Shown: positions 15,290-24,896 of the stretch, piece after piece
How the letters are laid out: each line of letters starts with the position of its first letter
How positions within the stretch are numbered: the stretch's first letter is position 1
Assembly (NCBI RefSeq): GCF_020532625.1
Contig: NZ_JAJAUY010000002.1
Span: forward strand, 62,001 to 126,000
Origin: Streptomyces antimicrobicus
Lineage (GTDB): Bacteria; Actinomycetota; Actinomycetes; Streptomycetales; Streptomycetaceae
DNA length: 64,000 nucleotides
Reading direction: 5' to 3'
Notes under the pieces: generated by a model
Seen by the model: the letters and a program-made list of their open reading frames with translations, nothing else
Told to the model about the DNA's origin: nothing
Databases searched by the model: none
Program-made: the position numbers and the translations under genes

Positions 15290-16099
15290 TCAGGCCCCGA
15301 CCCTCTGGTACGGCCCGTGGCCGATGCCGTCCGGGCGGGCCGCTGACCTGTTCAGGTGCGGCCGGTCCCGGGCGGTGACCGCGGTGAGCGGGCCGGCGGC
15401 GCGGAGGACCGTGTCGAGGACGCGTTCGGGCTCGGCGGCGTAACAGTGGGCGAACCACGCCATGTTCGCCTCGACCACCGCCCAGCCCCCGTCGGCGAGG
15501 CGGCCGATGTCCAGGCAGACCGCGCTGGGGAGGTCGTCGGCCGTGGCGTCGAGGACCGTACGGCCGAAGGCGCGGCTGTCGGCGTCCAGCGGAGCCGGGT
15601 CGAGGCGCCCGTGGACGGCGTAGCGGCTTCCGGTGACGGCTTCGCCGTCGAGGACGAACAGCCGGTACTCCGCGGTGAACTCCACCACGCCGCTCACCAG
15701 GACCGGCGTGGAGTCGTCGAGCCCAGCGGGCAGGCTGGTCCCGTCCTCGTGGACGGCGGCGGGCAGCAGGTCGATCTTGGCCGACGGGGGCTTCACGAAG
15801 GCCGGTTCCCGCAGCGTACGGGCCTCGGCGAGGGTGGTGAGCCGTACGTGGCGCCGCAGGAGGGGCTCCGGTACGCGCGTCAGCCAGTCGTCGGCCGGTT
15901 CGAGCAGCCCGAGGCCCAGCGGGCCGGCGAGGCGCGCGGCCGCGCGGGGACCGCCGTACCAGTGCACCCTGCGCCCTTCGGCGCTCGCGGCCCGGTCGGT
16001 CACCTCGTAACCGCGCCAGGACGCTGCGCGGGCGAGGAGTTCGGCGGTGGAGGTACGGGGTGCGGACAGCAGCAGGATCGGCGGGGTACGGGCTTCCAT
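15290..16099 (-). CDS. ATP-grasp domain protein (269 aa)
   Basis: Start ATG 16099. ATP-grasp-like features include AFVKPPSAKIDLLP (nucleotide-binding Lys, about residue 105), an EYRLFVLDGEAVTGSRYAVHG strand (here EYRLFVLDGEAV), and the metal-binding end VCLDIGRLADGGWAVVEANMAW, with Asp and Glu-Ala-Asn in the expected order. The family ligates carboxylates to amines or thiols using ATP; the DUF4343-type members common in streptomycetes have no established substrate. It is convergent with the pseudogene remnant and divergent from the deacetylase gene. The cytosolic location is inferred from the absence of a signal. Confidence 0.85.
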   Translation of the reverse strand: MEARTPPILLLSAPRTSTAELLARAASWRGYEVTDRAASAEGRRVHWYGGPRAAARLAGPLGLGLLEPADDWLTRVPEPLLRRHVRLTTLAEARTLREPAFVKPPSAKIDLLPAAVHEDGTSLPAGLDDSTPVLVSGVVEFTAEYRLFVLDGEAVTGSRYAVHGRLDPAPLDADSRAFGRTVLDATADDLPSAVCLDIGRLADGGWAVVEANMAWFAHCYAAEPERVLDTVLRAAGPLTAVTARDRPHLNRSAARPDGIGHGPYQRVGA

Positions 16100-16288
16100 T
16101 CCGGTGAGCCTAGCGAACCCGGCCGGCAGCCGGACGGGTGAACGAATCCCAGGAGCGCCGGCGGCACGGGGCCGTCGGCGGGGATCACCCGGGTGCCCGG
16201 CACGGCTGCCCCCGGTTCCGTCCGGCTGCTCTCGCACACTGGCGGGAGCGCTGCGCGGGGCGGCGCTGTGTCCGAGGGAGTGACCACG

Positions 16289-17074
16289 GTGGTGGATGCG
16301 GGACGACGCGCCGTCTCGGCGGCGCTGCTGACCGGCGTGCTGGTGTCCGGCTCGCGCGCCGTGGCCGCGCCGACGGGCCCGGAGCGCAGGGCCGGAGCCG
16401 GGGCCAGGGCCGCGGCAGGTCCTCGGCCGGCGGCTTCGCTGCTCGGGCAGGAGATCCGGCGGTTGCCCACGTCCCGCAGGGTGGTGGCGCTCACCTTCAA
16501 CGCGGCGTGGGACGAGAGCGGACTGGACACGGTCCTGGCGGAGTTGCGGCGGCGGAAGGCGCCCGCCACGTTCTTCCCGACGGGGACGTACGCGGAGGCC
16601 CGTCCGGCGGCCGTACGGGCCATGGCCGAGGCCGGGCACGGGCTGGGCAACCACTCGTACAGCCACCCGTACTTCGACGATCTGAGCACGCAGGAGCGGG
16701 CGCGGGAGGTCCGCGCGGCGGACGTGGCGATCCGGACGGCGTCCGGGGTCGAGCCCCTGCCGTTCTTCCGCTTCCCGTACAGCTCCACGACGCAGGACGC
16801 GGTCGCGGACGTCAACGAGCTGGGCTATGCGGCGATCGAGTTCACCAACGACACGAACGGCTACCTGGGGCCGGCCGGCGGGATGACCGTGGACAAGGTC
16901 GTCCGCAGGGCGGTGGGCTCGCTGGGGCCGGGGGCCGTGCTGCAGATGCATGTCGGGAGCAGCGCGGATGACGGGGTGGTGCTCGACGCCCAGGCCCTGC
17001 CCCGGATCGTCGACGCGGTGATGGAGGAGGGGTACGAGGTCGTGGACCTGCGGGAGTTCCTCGTGGCGTCGTAG
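16289..17074 (+). CDS. secreted polysaccharide deacetylase, CE4/NodB family (261 aa)
   Basis: Several GTG codons are possible; GTG 16289 is preferred because GAGGGAG sits 8 bases upstream, giving a signal peptide (Arg-Arg, then AVSAALLTGVLVSGSRAVAA). The NodB domain covers about residues 60-255: motif 1 reads VVALTFNAAWDESGLD, motif 2 NHSYSHPYFDDL with the two metal-binding His, motif 3 FFRFPYSS, and motif 5 VLQMHVGS. In motif 1 the usual TFDDG is replaced by TFNAAWDE, a variant seen in several actinobacterial members, so the catalytic Asp/metal Asp pair is not standard. The likely role is N-deacetylation of cell-wall or extracellular aminoglycan. It stands alone, upstream of the MscS channel gene by 241 bases. 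Confidence 0.88.
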   Translation: MVDAGRRAVSAALLTGVLVSGSRAVAAPTGPERRAGAGARAAAGPRPAASLLGQEIRRLPTSRRVVALTFNAAWDESGLDTVLAELRRRKAPATFFPTGTYAEARPAAVRAMAEAGHGLGNHSYSHPYFDDLSTQERAREVRAADVAIRTASGVEPLPFFRFPYSSTTQDAVADVNELGYAAIEFTNDTNGYLGPAGGMTVDKVVRRAVGSLGPGAVLQMHVGSSADDGVVLDAQALPRIVDAVMEEGYEVVDLREFLVAS

Positions 17075-17315
17075 CAGCGGGGCCGGGCGAGCGGGAGCCG
17101 ACGGGCGGGGCAGGGCCGCGCCGGCCCTGATGCCCGGGCCCGGTTGTGGCGGCGTGCCGGTCATGGTCCAGGATGGCAGTCCGTTCGGAATGCGTACGTC
17201 CGCTCCAACCGCGCTACGCACCACACGATCTGACAGGTGAACAAGTGACCACACGACACATACGGCGGCCCGCGGCGGGCTGCTCCCTGGCCCTCCACGC
17301 TGCGGGGGCAGGACG

Positions 17316-18425
17316 GTGACCCGGGACCTGGTCCTGCACGACTGGGTGGTGGCCGGCATCGCGTTGGCCTCCGGCTGTGTGGCCGGGCTGGTGCTGAGGG
17401 CCCTCATGAAATGGCTGGGCAAGCACGCGAGCAACACCAAGTGGCGCGGGGACGACATCATCGTCGACGCGCTGCGCACCATCGTCCCCTGGGCAGCCGT
17501 GATCGCGGGGGCCGCGGTGGCCACCTCGGCCCTGCCGCTCACCGCACGGATCGGGGGGCTGGTCAGCCAGTCGCTGACGGCCGTGCTCATCGTCATCGCG
17601 ACGCTCAGCGCGGCCCGGGTGGTGGCCGGGCTGGTGCAGTCGGTGGCAGCGTCCCGGACGGGCGTCGCCGCGTCCGCGACCATCTTCGTCAACATCACCC
17701 GCATCGTCGTGCTGACGATGGGCGTCCTCGTCGCCCTGGAGACCCTCGGAGTGTCCATCGCCCCGCTCGTCACCGCCCTCGGGGTGGGCGGTCTCGCGGT
17801 GGCGCTGGCGTTGCAGGACACCCTCGCCAACCTCTTCGCGGGGGTGCACATCCTCGCCTCGAAGACGGTCCAGCCGGGTGACTACGTCCGGCTCACCAGC
17901 GGGGAGGAGGGGTACGTCGTGGACATCAACTGGCGCAACACCGTGGTGCGCAACCTCTCGAACAACCTGGTGATCATCCCCAACGGCCGCCTGGCGCGGA
18001 CCAACATGACCAACTACTCCCAGCCCGAGCAGAAGCTGTCGATCCTGGTCCAGGTCGGGGTCGGGTACGACAGCGACCTGGAGCACGTGGAGAAGGTCAC
18101 CCTGGAGGTCGTCGACAGCGTGATGGCCGACATCAGCGGTGGCGTGCCGGATCACGAAGCGGCCGTCCGGTTCCACACCTTCGCGGACTCCAGGATCAAC
18201 TTCACCGTGATCCTCGGCGTCGGCGAGTTCAGCGACCAGTACCGGATCAAGCACGAGTTCATCAAGCGCCTGCACCAGCGGTACCGGGCGGAGGGCATCT
18301 CGATCCCCGCGCCCACGCGCACGGTCTCGCTCCACAACGAGGGGGCGGTCGCGCCGTCGGCCCACGCGCCGGTCCCGCACCAGCGGGAGGCGCCTGCCGA
18401 GGTGCTGGTGGAGCGGCGGCGCTAG
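17316..18425 (+). CDS. MscS-type mechanosensitive channel (369 aa)
   Basis: GTG 17316 start with AGGA just upstream. About five hydrophobic helices occupy residues 1-175, the last being the pore helix IAPLVTALGVGGLAVALALQ with the Gly/Ala zipper. This is followed by the MscS beta domain with the family signature GDYVRLTSGEEGYVVDINWR and VIIPNGRLARTNMTNYS, and a C-terminal alpha/beta vestibule. The protein opens under membrane tension to release solutes after hypo-osmotic shock. The tail of about 35 residues (SLHNEGAVAPSAHAPVPHQR) is disordered-looking. It is convergent with recQ. Confidence 0.92.
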   Translation: MTRDLVLHDWVVAGIALASGCVAGLVLRALMKWLGKHASNTKWRGDDIIVDALRTIVPWAAVIAGAAVATSALPLTARIGGLVSQSLTAVLIVIATLSAARVVAGLVQSVAASRTGVAASATIFVNITRIVVLTMGVLVALETLGVSIAPLVTALGVGGLAVALALQDTLANLFAGVHILASKTVQPGDYVRLTSGEEGYVVDINWRNTVVRNLSNNLVIIPNGRLARTNMTNYSQPEQKLSILVQVGVGYDSDLEHVEKVTLEVVDSVMADISGGVPDHEAAVRFHTFADSRINFTVILGVGEFSDQYRIKHEFIKRLHQRYRAEGISIPAPTRTVSLHNEGAVAPSAHAPVPHQREAPAEVLVERRR

Positions 18426-18518
18426 CCGACGGCGTGCGGGGGCCCTTCCACCGCGGCCTCACGCACGCCCCCGAGCGCGCGGCGCCGGGTGACCGCTGCC
18501 CGCTGCCCGCGCGGACGG

Positions 18519-20351
18519 TCAGGGAAGGGGCCGCAGGAGGCCGTGGGCGGTCACGGCGGCCAACGACAGCGTCCGGTAGCCCATCGAGTCGAACAGGACG
18601 GTGATCCGGTCGCCGTCCTCGCTGAGCACCATCCCCGGTCCCCACGCGCGGTGGCGTACCCGGGTGCCTGCGGGGAAGTCGCCCGCGGCCGGGTGGGCGG
18701 TGGACCCCGGATCCGTTTCCGTTTCCCTGTCCGTGTCCGCCTCCGGCTTCGCTGCGGGCCGGGGCCCCGGCACGGGCCCCGGCCCGGGTGCCTCCTCGGC
18801 GTCCGAGCGGGCCGGCGCGCAGACGTCGCAGTTCCCGCACGCCCCGTCGTGCTCCTCGCCGAAGTAGCCGAGGAGGAACCGGCGCCGGCAGCCCGTGGTC
18901 TCGGCGTACGCCCGCATCATCTCGACGCGGGAGCGATCGAGTCTGCGCCGTGCCGCGGCGGCCTCGCCGGCGCGTGCGGCGGCTTCGTCGGCCGGTATGT
19001 GCGGCACCGGTGCGATCGTGCCGTCGTCGCCGGTGTTCGCCGCTCCGGCCTGCTCCAGCAGGTTGGCCGCGGCGGTGGCGCGGTGGCGCGACAGGCCGGT
19101 CTCCTCGCGGAGGTCGTCCAGCGCGAGGGGCTCCTCGTGCTGGTGCAGCGTCGTGGCGACCTCCACGAGGGTGTCCTCGGCCGGTCCGCGCGCGGCGAAG
19201 AAGTTCTGCATGCCGGTGTCCTGCGGCCGGTAGTACAGCACGGCCGCGGACGGTGCGCCGTCCCGCCCCGCCCGGCCGATCTCCTGGTAGTAGGCGTCGA
19301 GCGATCCGGGCAGCGCGGCGTGCAGGACGAACCGTACGTTCTCCTTGTCGATGCCCATGCCGAAGGCCGAGGTGGCGACGACGACGTCCAGCTCGGAGGC
19401 GAGGAAGGCGTCGTGGACGCGTGAGCGGTGCGCGGCGTCCAGGCCGGAGTGGTAGGCGGCGGCCGCCAGGCCGAGGCCGGCCAGGTCCGCGGCGTACCGC
19501 TCGCTGTCCTTGCGGGTGGCCGCGTAGACGAGGCCGGGCTTGGGCTCGGCCGCGGCTCGTTCCACCACGGCGCGGCGCCGGTCCTGCTCCTCGGCGAAGC
19601 GGCGTACCTCCAGCGTGATGTTCGGCCGGTCGAAACCGGCGACGACCAGGACCGGGTCGCGCATGCCGAGGCGTTCGACGATCTCCTCGCGGACCGGGGG
19701 CGCCGCCGTCGCGGTGAGCGCGAGGACGGTGGGACGCCCCAGCCGCGGCAGGACCTGCGCGAGGCGCATGTACGCCGGGCGGAAGTCGTGCCCCCACGTC
19801 GACACGCAGTGGGCTTCGTCCACCACGAACAGGGCGGGTGCGGTGGCGGCGAGGCTCTCGACCACGTCGTCGTTGGCGAGTTGCTCGGGCGAGAGGAAGA
19901 GGAACTCCGCCCGACCGTCGCGTACGGCCTCCCAGGCGGCGGCAGTCCGGCGGGGTGCCTGGTCGGAGTTGACGGCAACCCCGTCGGGCGCGCCGTGCCG
20001 CAGCAGGCCTGCGATCTGGTCGCGCTGCAGGGCGAGGAGGGGTGAGACCACCACCGTCGGTCCGGGGAGGCAGAGGGCGGCGACCTGGTACACGGCGGAC
20101 TTTCCGGCGCCTGTCGGCATCACGACGAGCGTGTCCCGCCCGGCGACGACCGCTTCCATCGCCGTGCGCTGGCCGGGTCTGAGCGTCTCCCAGCCGAAGA
20201 CCTCGGCCGCGGTGGCCTCGAACCGGATCCCGGCCGGGGTGTCTTCGGTGCCGGGGTCTTCCGTGCCTGGGTCTGCCTTCCCGGGGGCTTGCGTGCCTCG
20301 ATCTTCCTTCCCGGGGGCTTCCTTCCGGCTGTCCTGCTTGCCGCCGGCCAT
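18519..20351 (-). CDS. recQ: RecQ-type ATP-dependent DNA helicase (610 aa)
   Basis: Start ATG 20351 (MAGGKQDS) has GAGGAGG 6 bases upstream, better than the longer frame. Residues 5-40 form an odd Lys/Glu/Pro/Gly repeat (KEAPGKEDRGTQAPGKADPG). The helicase core follows: FGWETLRPGQRTAMEAV, Walker A MPTGAGKSAVYQ, motif II VVDEAHCVSTWGHDFRP with the RecQ aromatic-rich loop, LALTATAAP, and motifs V-VI ATSAFGMGIDKENVRFV and YYQEIGRAGRDG. The zinc-binding RQC part is CRRRFLLGYFGEEHDGACGN followed by CDVC. There is no HRDC; a C-terminal small beta domain (GTRVRHRAWGPGMVLSEDGD) replaces it, as in many actinobacterial RecQs. It is expected to unwind 3'-tailed DNA in recombination repair. Confidence 0.93.
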   Translation of the reverse strand: MAGGKQDSRKEAPGKEDRGTQAPGKADPGTEDPGTEDTPAGIRFEATAAEVFGWETLRPGQRTAMEAVVAGRDTLVVMPTGAGKSAVYQVAALCLPGPTVVVSPLLALQRDQIAGLLRHGAPDGVAVNSDQAPRRTAAAWEAVRDGRAEFLFLSPEQLANDDVVESLAATAPALFVVDEAHCVSTWGHDFRPAYMRLAQVLPRLGRPTVLALTATAAPPVREEIVERLGMRDPVLVVAGFDRPNITLEVRRFAEEQDRRRAVVERAAAEPKPGLVYAATRKDSERYAADLAGLGLAAAAYHSGLDAAHRSRVHDAFLASELDVVVATSAFGMGIDKENVRFVLHAALPGSLDAYYQEIGRAGRDGAPSAAVLYYRPQDTGMQNFFAARGPAEDTLVEVATTLHQHEEPLALDDLREETGLSRHRATAAANLLEQAGAANTGDDGTIAPVPHIPADEAAARAGEAAAARRRLDRSRVEMMRAYAETTGCRRRFLLGYFGEEHDGACGNCDVCAPARSDAEEAPGPGPVPGPRPAAKPEADTDRETETDPGSTAHPAAGDFPAGTRVRHRAWGPGMVLSEDGDRITVLFDSMGYRTLSLAAVTAHGLLRPLP

Positions 20352-20669
20352 TTCCGCCTCCTCTCCGCATACCGCACGCCCCCGCGCCGCCTGTACCGCC
20401 CGCTTCGGCACGCGGCATGGATCCGGGGCCGACCGGCTCGCCGCCGCACAGGCGCACCCTCGGTCCGCTTCCGCTTCCGCTGCCGTGTCCGCCGCCTACC
20501 CCTCCCCCGCGGTTCGACTCCTGCAGGGCGCGCCCGGCGGCGGGTGTGGGAGGCCGGTCGCGGGGCAGCAGCAGACGAGGGGGGTCGGACAGGCAGGAGA
20601 CGTCATGGCCCATGCCCGTCGTCGTCCTCGCACCCGTCCCCGTACCCGTCCCCTTCGAAAGGCCTCGCC
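20352..20669. other. divergent promoter region of recQ and hemerythrin gene, 318 bases
   Basis: Contains the recQ Shine-Dalgarno at its left edge and, near the right edge, two copies of GTCCCCGTACCCGTCCCC-like sequence (about 20635-20652), which on the minus strand gives GGGTAC hexamers. It also has short TTCCGCT repeats near 20467-20482. No gene with plausible codon use was seen. Confidence 0.5.
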
Positions 20670-21338
20670 ATGTCCCGGTCCATCGCCCAGCAGAGCGTCG
20701 ACGAGCTCGGTGGGCAGTCCAGCGTCCTGGCCCGCCAGCGTCGTGACCACGAGGAACTCGACCGCCTCATGCACCGGTACGCATCCGGCGGACTGCACGC
20801 GGCGGAGCGGCAGAAGACGCTCAAGGAGATCTTCCAACTCACCTTCAGTCACGCCTTCGCCGAGGAGACCGTCCTGTGGCCCGCCCTGCGACGGCTGGCT
20901 CCCGACGGCGCGGAGCTCACCGCGCGGGTGGAGGAGGAGCACCAGCAGATCAACGAACTCGCCACCCGGATCGAATCCACCGAGCCGGACGACCCCCGGC
21001 ACGACGAGCTCACCGCCGATGCCTTCGCGTTGATCCGGCAGGACATCCGCGAGGAGGAGGACGTGCTGCTGCCCCGCCTCCAGGAGGTGCTCGGGCACGA
21101 CGGGGCCCGGCTGCGACGCCTCGGCACGACTTGGGAGACCGTACGCCGCACGGCACCGACCCGGCCGCATCCCGGCGTGTCGCGCCGGCCCCCGGGCAAC
21201 GCCCTGGCGGGGGTGCCCCTGAGCGCGGTCGACCGGGCCCGCGACGCGCTCTCTCCCCCCTCCCCGCGCACCCTCTGGATCGCTGCCGCCCTGGTGGCGG
21301 CCTGCGTGGTGGGTGCGGCCCTGCGCCGGAAGCGCTGA
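20670..21338 (+). CDS. membrane-anchored hemerythrin-domain protein (222 aa)
   Basis: Start ATG 20670 with GAAAGG 8 bases upstream. A four-helix hemerythrin fold is indicated by RRDHEELDRLMHRY, FSHAFAEETVLWPALRRL, VEEEHQQINELATRIE and IREEEDVLLPRL, carrying the spaced His/Glu residues that hold a diiron site. After a Pro/Arg-rich linker, a single C-terminal membrane helix LWIAAALVAACVVGAAL followed by RRKR anchors it to the inner face of the membrane. Hemerythrin-like proteins bind oxygen or NO or sense iron; which applies here is unknown. Monocistronic. Confidence 0.88.
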   Translation: MSRSIAQQSVDELGGQSSVLARQRRDHEELDRLMHRYASGGLHAAERQKTLKEIFQLTFSHAFAEETVLWPALRRLAPDGAELTARVEEEHQQINELATRIESTEPDDPRHDELTADAFALIRQDIREEEDVLLPRLQEVLGHDGARLRRLGTTWETVRRTAPTRPHPGVSRRPPGNALAGVPLSAVDRARDALSPPSPRTLWIAAALVAACVVGAALRRKR

Positions 21339-21384
21339 ACTCCCGCGCGGGACGTCCCCGCTCGGCCTGCTCTCGCGCCGGGGG

Positions 21385-22113
21385 TCACACCTGCTCGAAG
21401 TGGAAGGAGCGGATGAAGCAGTCTCGCGGTTGGCCGATCGCGAAAAGCACGCAGTCGAGGACGGATCGGGCGGTCAGCGGGTCGTCGGCGGTCCGGGCGG
21501 CCTGGTCCCAGGTGGCGTCGAGCGGGTCGCCGTCCGTGAAGTCCGGCGGATACAGCGAGATGACCCGGATGCCCTCGGGGCGCAGCCGGTGCGAGAGGAC
21601 GTCGGCGAAGCCGGCCTGGGCGGCCTTGGCCGCGTAGAACGCAGGATGCGCCTGGGACCGGTGGTTCCGCGCTTCCGCGGCCGAGGAGACCAGGTTGACG
21701 ACGTCCGCGCCCTCGGAGGCGCGCAGCAGGGGCAGGAAGTGCTTGACCGTCAGCAGAGTGCCGGTGGCTCCGGAGGCGACGGTGTCGGTGATCGCTTCGT
21801 CGTCGGCGTCCCACAGGTCAGGGCCGTGCAGGTACCGGGCGCCGTTGTTGATCAGCACGTCCACCCGGTCGGCGCGAGCGGCGACCCCCTGAGCGAAGCC
21901 CCGTACGGTGGCCGGGTCGGCCAGGTCGCAGGCGAAGGCATCGACGCGCGCGCCGCTGTCGGCCGCCACCTCGTCGGCCACCTTCTGCGCGGCAGCCAGA
22001 GTGCGAGCGGATAGGCACAGGCGCGCGCCCAACCGGCCGGCGCTCAGCGCGAACGCCCTGCCGAAGCCGCGCCCGGCCCCGGTGACCACGACCGTCTTCT
22101 CGGCAAGATCCAT
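21385..22113 (-). CDS. short-chain dehydrogenase/reductase (242 aa)
   Basis: Start ATG 22113 with AGGTG upstream. Classical SDR: the cofactor loop VVTGAGRGFGRAFALS (TGxxxGxG), the NNGA strand VLINNGARYL, and the catalytic Ser in LVSSAAEARN. The Tyr-Lys pair is FYAAKAAQAGF (YxxxK). Cofactor preference is probably NADPH, from Arg residues after the loop (ARTLAAAQ). Substrate unknown. The gene lies downstream of the TetR regulator on the same strand with a 119-base gap, so it may belong to that regulator's circuit together with the divergent aldo/keto reductase. Confidence 0.9.
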   Translation of the reverse strand: MDLAEKTVVVTGAGRGFGRAFALSAGRLGARLCLSARTLAAAQKVADEVAADSGARVDAFACDLADPATVRGFAQGVAARADRVDVLINNGARYLHGPDLWDADDEAITDTVASGATGTLLTVKHFLPLLRASEGADVVNLVSSAAEARNHRSQAHPAFYAAKAAQAGFADVLSHRLRPEGIRVISLYPPDFTDGDPLDATWDQAARTADDPLTARSVLDCVLFAIGQPRDCFIRSFHFEQV

Positions 22114-22232
22114 ACGCGCACCTCGTTCGGCCTGCTTGTGTTGATCATGGTGAGCGTACGCCAGGGCCGGTGCGCGGCGGCGGGGGCCTCCGGGTCGGCG
22201 GCGTGGCTCCGCGGAAGGCTGGGGGCCGACCG

Positions 22233-22925
22233 CTACGGCGTGCGTACGAAGGCCCCCGCGCGGGCCGCCGCCACTGCCGCTCCGGCCGCCCGCCGGGCCG
22301 CGGCCTCGTCGAGCGGGGCGTCCGTGGTCAGCAGCCGGTAGTACAGCGGGGCGGACACGGCGCGGACCACCTCGGCGGCGTCGGTGCCCTCCGGCAGGTC
22401 CCCCCGCGCGACGGCGTCCTGGACACACGGCGCCCATTGCGCGACCCGGACCTCGTAGAAGCGGTGCAGGGCCTCGGCCGTCCGGGCGTCGCCGGTGGCG
22501 GCCGCGATGACGGCCTTGAACAGGGGGCCTTGGCGCGGGTCGGACAGGGTGCGCCGGACGAGCTCGGCGTTGGCCAGCAGATCCTGTTCGAGCGAGCCGG
22601 TGTCGGTGCGCGGGAGCGACTGCTCGGCCATGTCCGTCAGCAGGTCGGCGACCAGGCCGGCCACGGTGCCCCAGCGCCGGTACACGGTGGTCTTGCCGAC
22701 GTCGGCCCGCCGGGCGACCTCGGCGAGGTCCAGGCCGTGGAAGCCCTGCTCGGCCAGCATGTCCCCCGCGGCCTGGAGAACGGCGGCCCGCACTCGGGCC
22801 GTTCGGCCGCCCGGACGCACGGTCCCCGGCTCGGCGGACCCGCCCCTCGCGCTGCTCGCGGCGCCCGCGTCCCCTGCGCGCTTCACGACGTCCGGGGGCA
22901 TCGGGTCATCACTCGGAAGCATCAT
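22233..22925 (-). CDS. TetR/AcrR family repressor (230 aa)
   Basis: Start ATG 22925 (an ATG pair is present). After a disordered Pro/Gly-rich lead of about 40 residues, the TetR helix-turn-helix is clear: ARVRAAVLQAAGDMLAEQGF, then LAEVARRADVGKTTVYRRWG. The C-terminal effector-binding part matches the TetR_C group (LPRTDTGSLEQDLLANAEL, VQDAVARGDLPEGTDAAEV). It is divergent from an aldo/keto reductase across a 96-base region with a repeated 10-mer, a classic arrangement for local repression. The SDR downstream on the same strand is a second likely target. Confidence 0.92.
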   Translation of the reverse strand: MMLPSDDPMPPDVVKRAGDAGAASSARGGSAEPGTVRPGGRTARVRAAVLQAAGDMLAEQGFHGLDLAEVARRADVGKTTVYRRWGTVAGLVADLLTDMAEQSLPRTDTGSLEQDLLANAELVRRTLSDPRQGPLFKAVIAAATGDARTAEALHRFYEVRVAQWAPCVQDAVARGDLPEGTDAAEVVRAVSAPLYYRLLTTDAPLDEAAARRAAGAAVAAARAGAFVRTP

Positions 22926-23021
22926 AACGGGTCCCTGGTTCCATTAGTGGCGATCAGCTGATACGTTGAGGTCATCTTAAAGGGTCTGCGGTTCCATTAC
23001 TGCTCATGGGAGGACTCCGTC
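22926..23021. promoter_or_regulatory. shared promoter/operator region between tetR-like and aldo/keto reductase genes
   Basis: The decamer GGTTCCATTA occurs twice in the same orientation, at 22937-22946 and 22990-22999, 53 bases apart, one copy near each divergent start. The region is unusually A+T-rich for this genome. These copies are candidate binding half-sites for the TetR protein. GGGAGGA at 23008-23014 is the reductase ribosome-binding site. Confidence 0.55.
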
Positions 23022-24065
<1,044 letters not shown>

Positions 24066-24111
24066 CCCTCGGCCGGCCATGGCCGCCACCCGGAGGGCCC
24101 CGCTCGGCGCG

Positions 24112-24333
24112 TCATCCGTCCACGGCGTCCTCGGGCTCCCACCGCAGCAGGTCGCCCGGCTGGCACTCGAGCACCTCGCAGAGCGCGGCGAGCGTCGTGA
24201 AGCGCACCGCCTTGGCACGGCCGTTCTTGAGGACCGCCAGGTTGGCGGGCGTGATCCCGACGCGTTCCGCCAGCTCGCCCACGGACATCTTCCGCCGGGC
24301 CAGCATCACGTCGATGTCGACGGCGATCGGCAT
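24112..24333 (-). CDS. Cro/C1-type HTH regulator (73 aa)
   Basis: A single helix-turn-helix domain: IDVMLARRKMSVGELAERVG, ITPANLAVLKNGRAKAVRF, TTLAALCEVLECQPGDLLRW. It resembles the short YozG-type regulators that are encoded with a DUF2975 membrane protein. ATG 24333 overlaps the stop of the DUF2975 gene (ATGA), so the two are co-translated. The likely role is autorepression at the palindromes at 24831-24868. Confidence 0.9.
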   Translation of the reverse strand: MPIAVDIDVMLARRKMSVGELAERVGITPANLAVLKNGRAKAVRFTTLAALCEVLECQPGDLLRWEPEDAVDG

Positions 24334-24818
24334 CAGATCACCTCGTCCAACTCGGCCCGCAGCCGCGCCGCCTCCACGTCGCGCGCGACGGCCTGGGCGA
24401 GCAGCATGCGCAGCACGAGCACGATGAGCGCGACTCCCAGAATGGCCACACCGACCCCGGCCATGATCACGGTGACGCCCGGGTCCTCCCGCTGGCCGGG
24501 GGCGTTGAGGGCCGTGACCGCGAACCACACGAGGGCAGCCGCCACGATCGCGCCGATCACGCCGTCCACGTACCGGAAGGCGGCATGGGAGAACACCGTC
24601 CCGCGTCGCACCATCGCCACCAGCCGCCACACGCAGATCAGAGCGACCTGGGCCGACACCATGCCCAGGATCGTGAGCACGCGGAGCGGGGTCAGCGGGA
24701 GCGATCCGTCCTCCGGATCGGTGGCCGACGCCCACACCATCAAAGCCTGTACGCACACGGTCCCGGTGAACACCACCAGGAGCACGGCGCGCAGCGCACG
24801 CACGGTGAGCTTTCCCAT
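24333..24818 (-). CDS. DUF2975 family membrane protein (161 aa)
   Basis: Four hydrophobic helices are visible: AVLLVVFTGTVCVQALMVWA, VLTILGMVSAQVALICVW, AIVAAALVWFAVTAL and IMAGVGVAILGVALIVLVLR. The sequence pattern, length and partner regulator match the DUF2975 family. The C-terminus (DVEAARLRAELDEVI) is helical and cytoplasmic. The function of the family is unknown; pairing with a tiny HTH protein suggests it senses a membrane or cell-envelope state and controls the regulator, which is inference. Confidence 0.88.
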   Translation of the reverse strand: MGKLTVRALRAVLLVVFTGTVCVQALMVWASATDPEDGSLPLTPLRVLTILGMVSAQVALICVWRLVAMVRRGTVFSHAAFRYVDGVIGAIVAAALVWFAVTALNAPGQREDPGVTVIMAGVGVAILGVALIVLVLRMLLAQAVARDVEAARLRAELDEVI

Positions 24819-24830
24819 GAACCTCGCCTT

Positions 24831-24868
24831 CCATCGACTCGCGATGGAAATCTATCGAGTTTCGATAG
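24831..24868 (-). promoter_or_regulatory. two adjacent palindromes, probable autoregulatory operator of DUF2975/HTH operon
   Basis: CTATCGA-GTT-TCGATAG at 24852-24868 is a perfect inverted repeat with a 3-base centre. CCATCG-ACTCG-CGATGG at 24831-24847 is a second one, 13 bases before the DUF2975 start codon. Both contain ATCG/CGAT cores, as expected for a dimeric Cro/C1-type repressor binding two sites across the promoter and leader. Confidence 0.7.
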
Positions 24869-24896
24869 GTCGGGCAAGAGGGCGGGGCACGGCGAC

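Noticed and set aside
14733-15458. Minus-strand frame containing HIEFLMVPEHRTPLPEG
   Set aside because: Third-position G/C bias favours the plus-strand frame, and the frame overlaps the 3' end of a well-supported gene.
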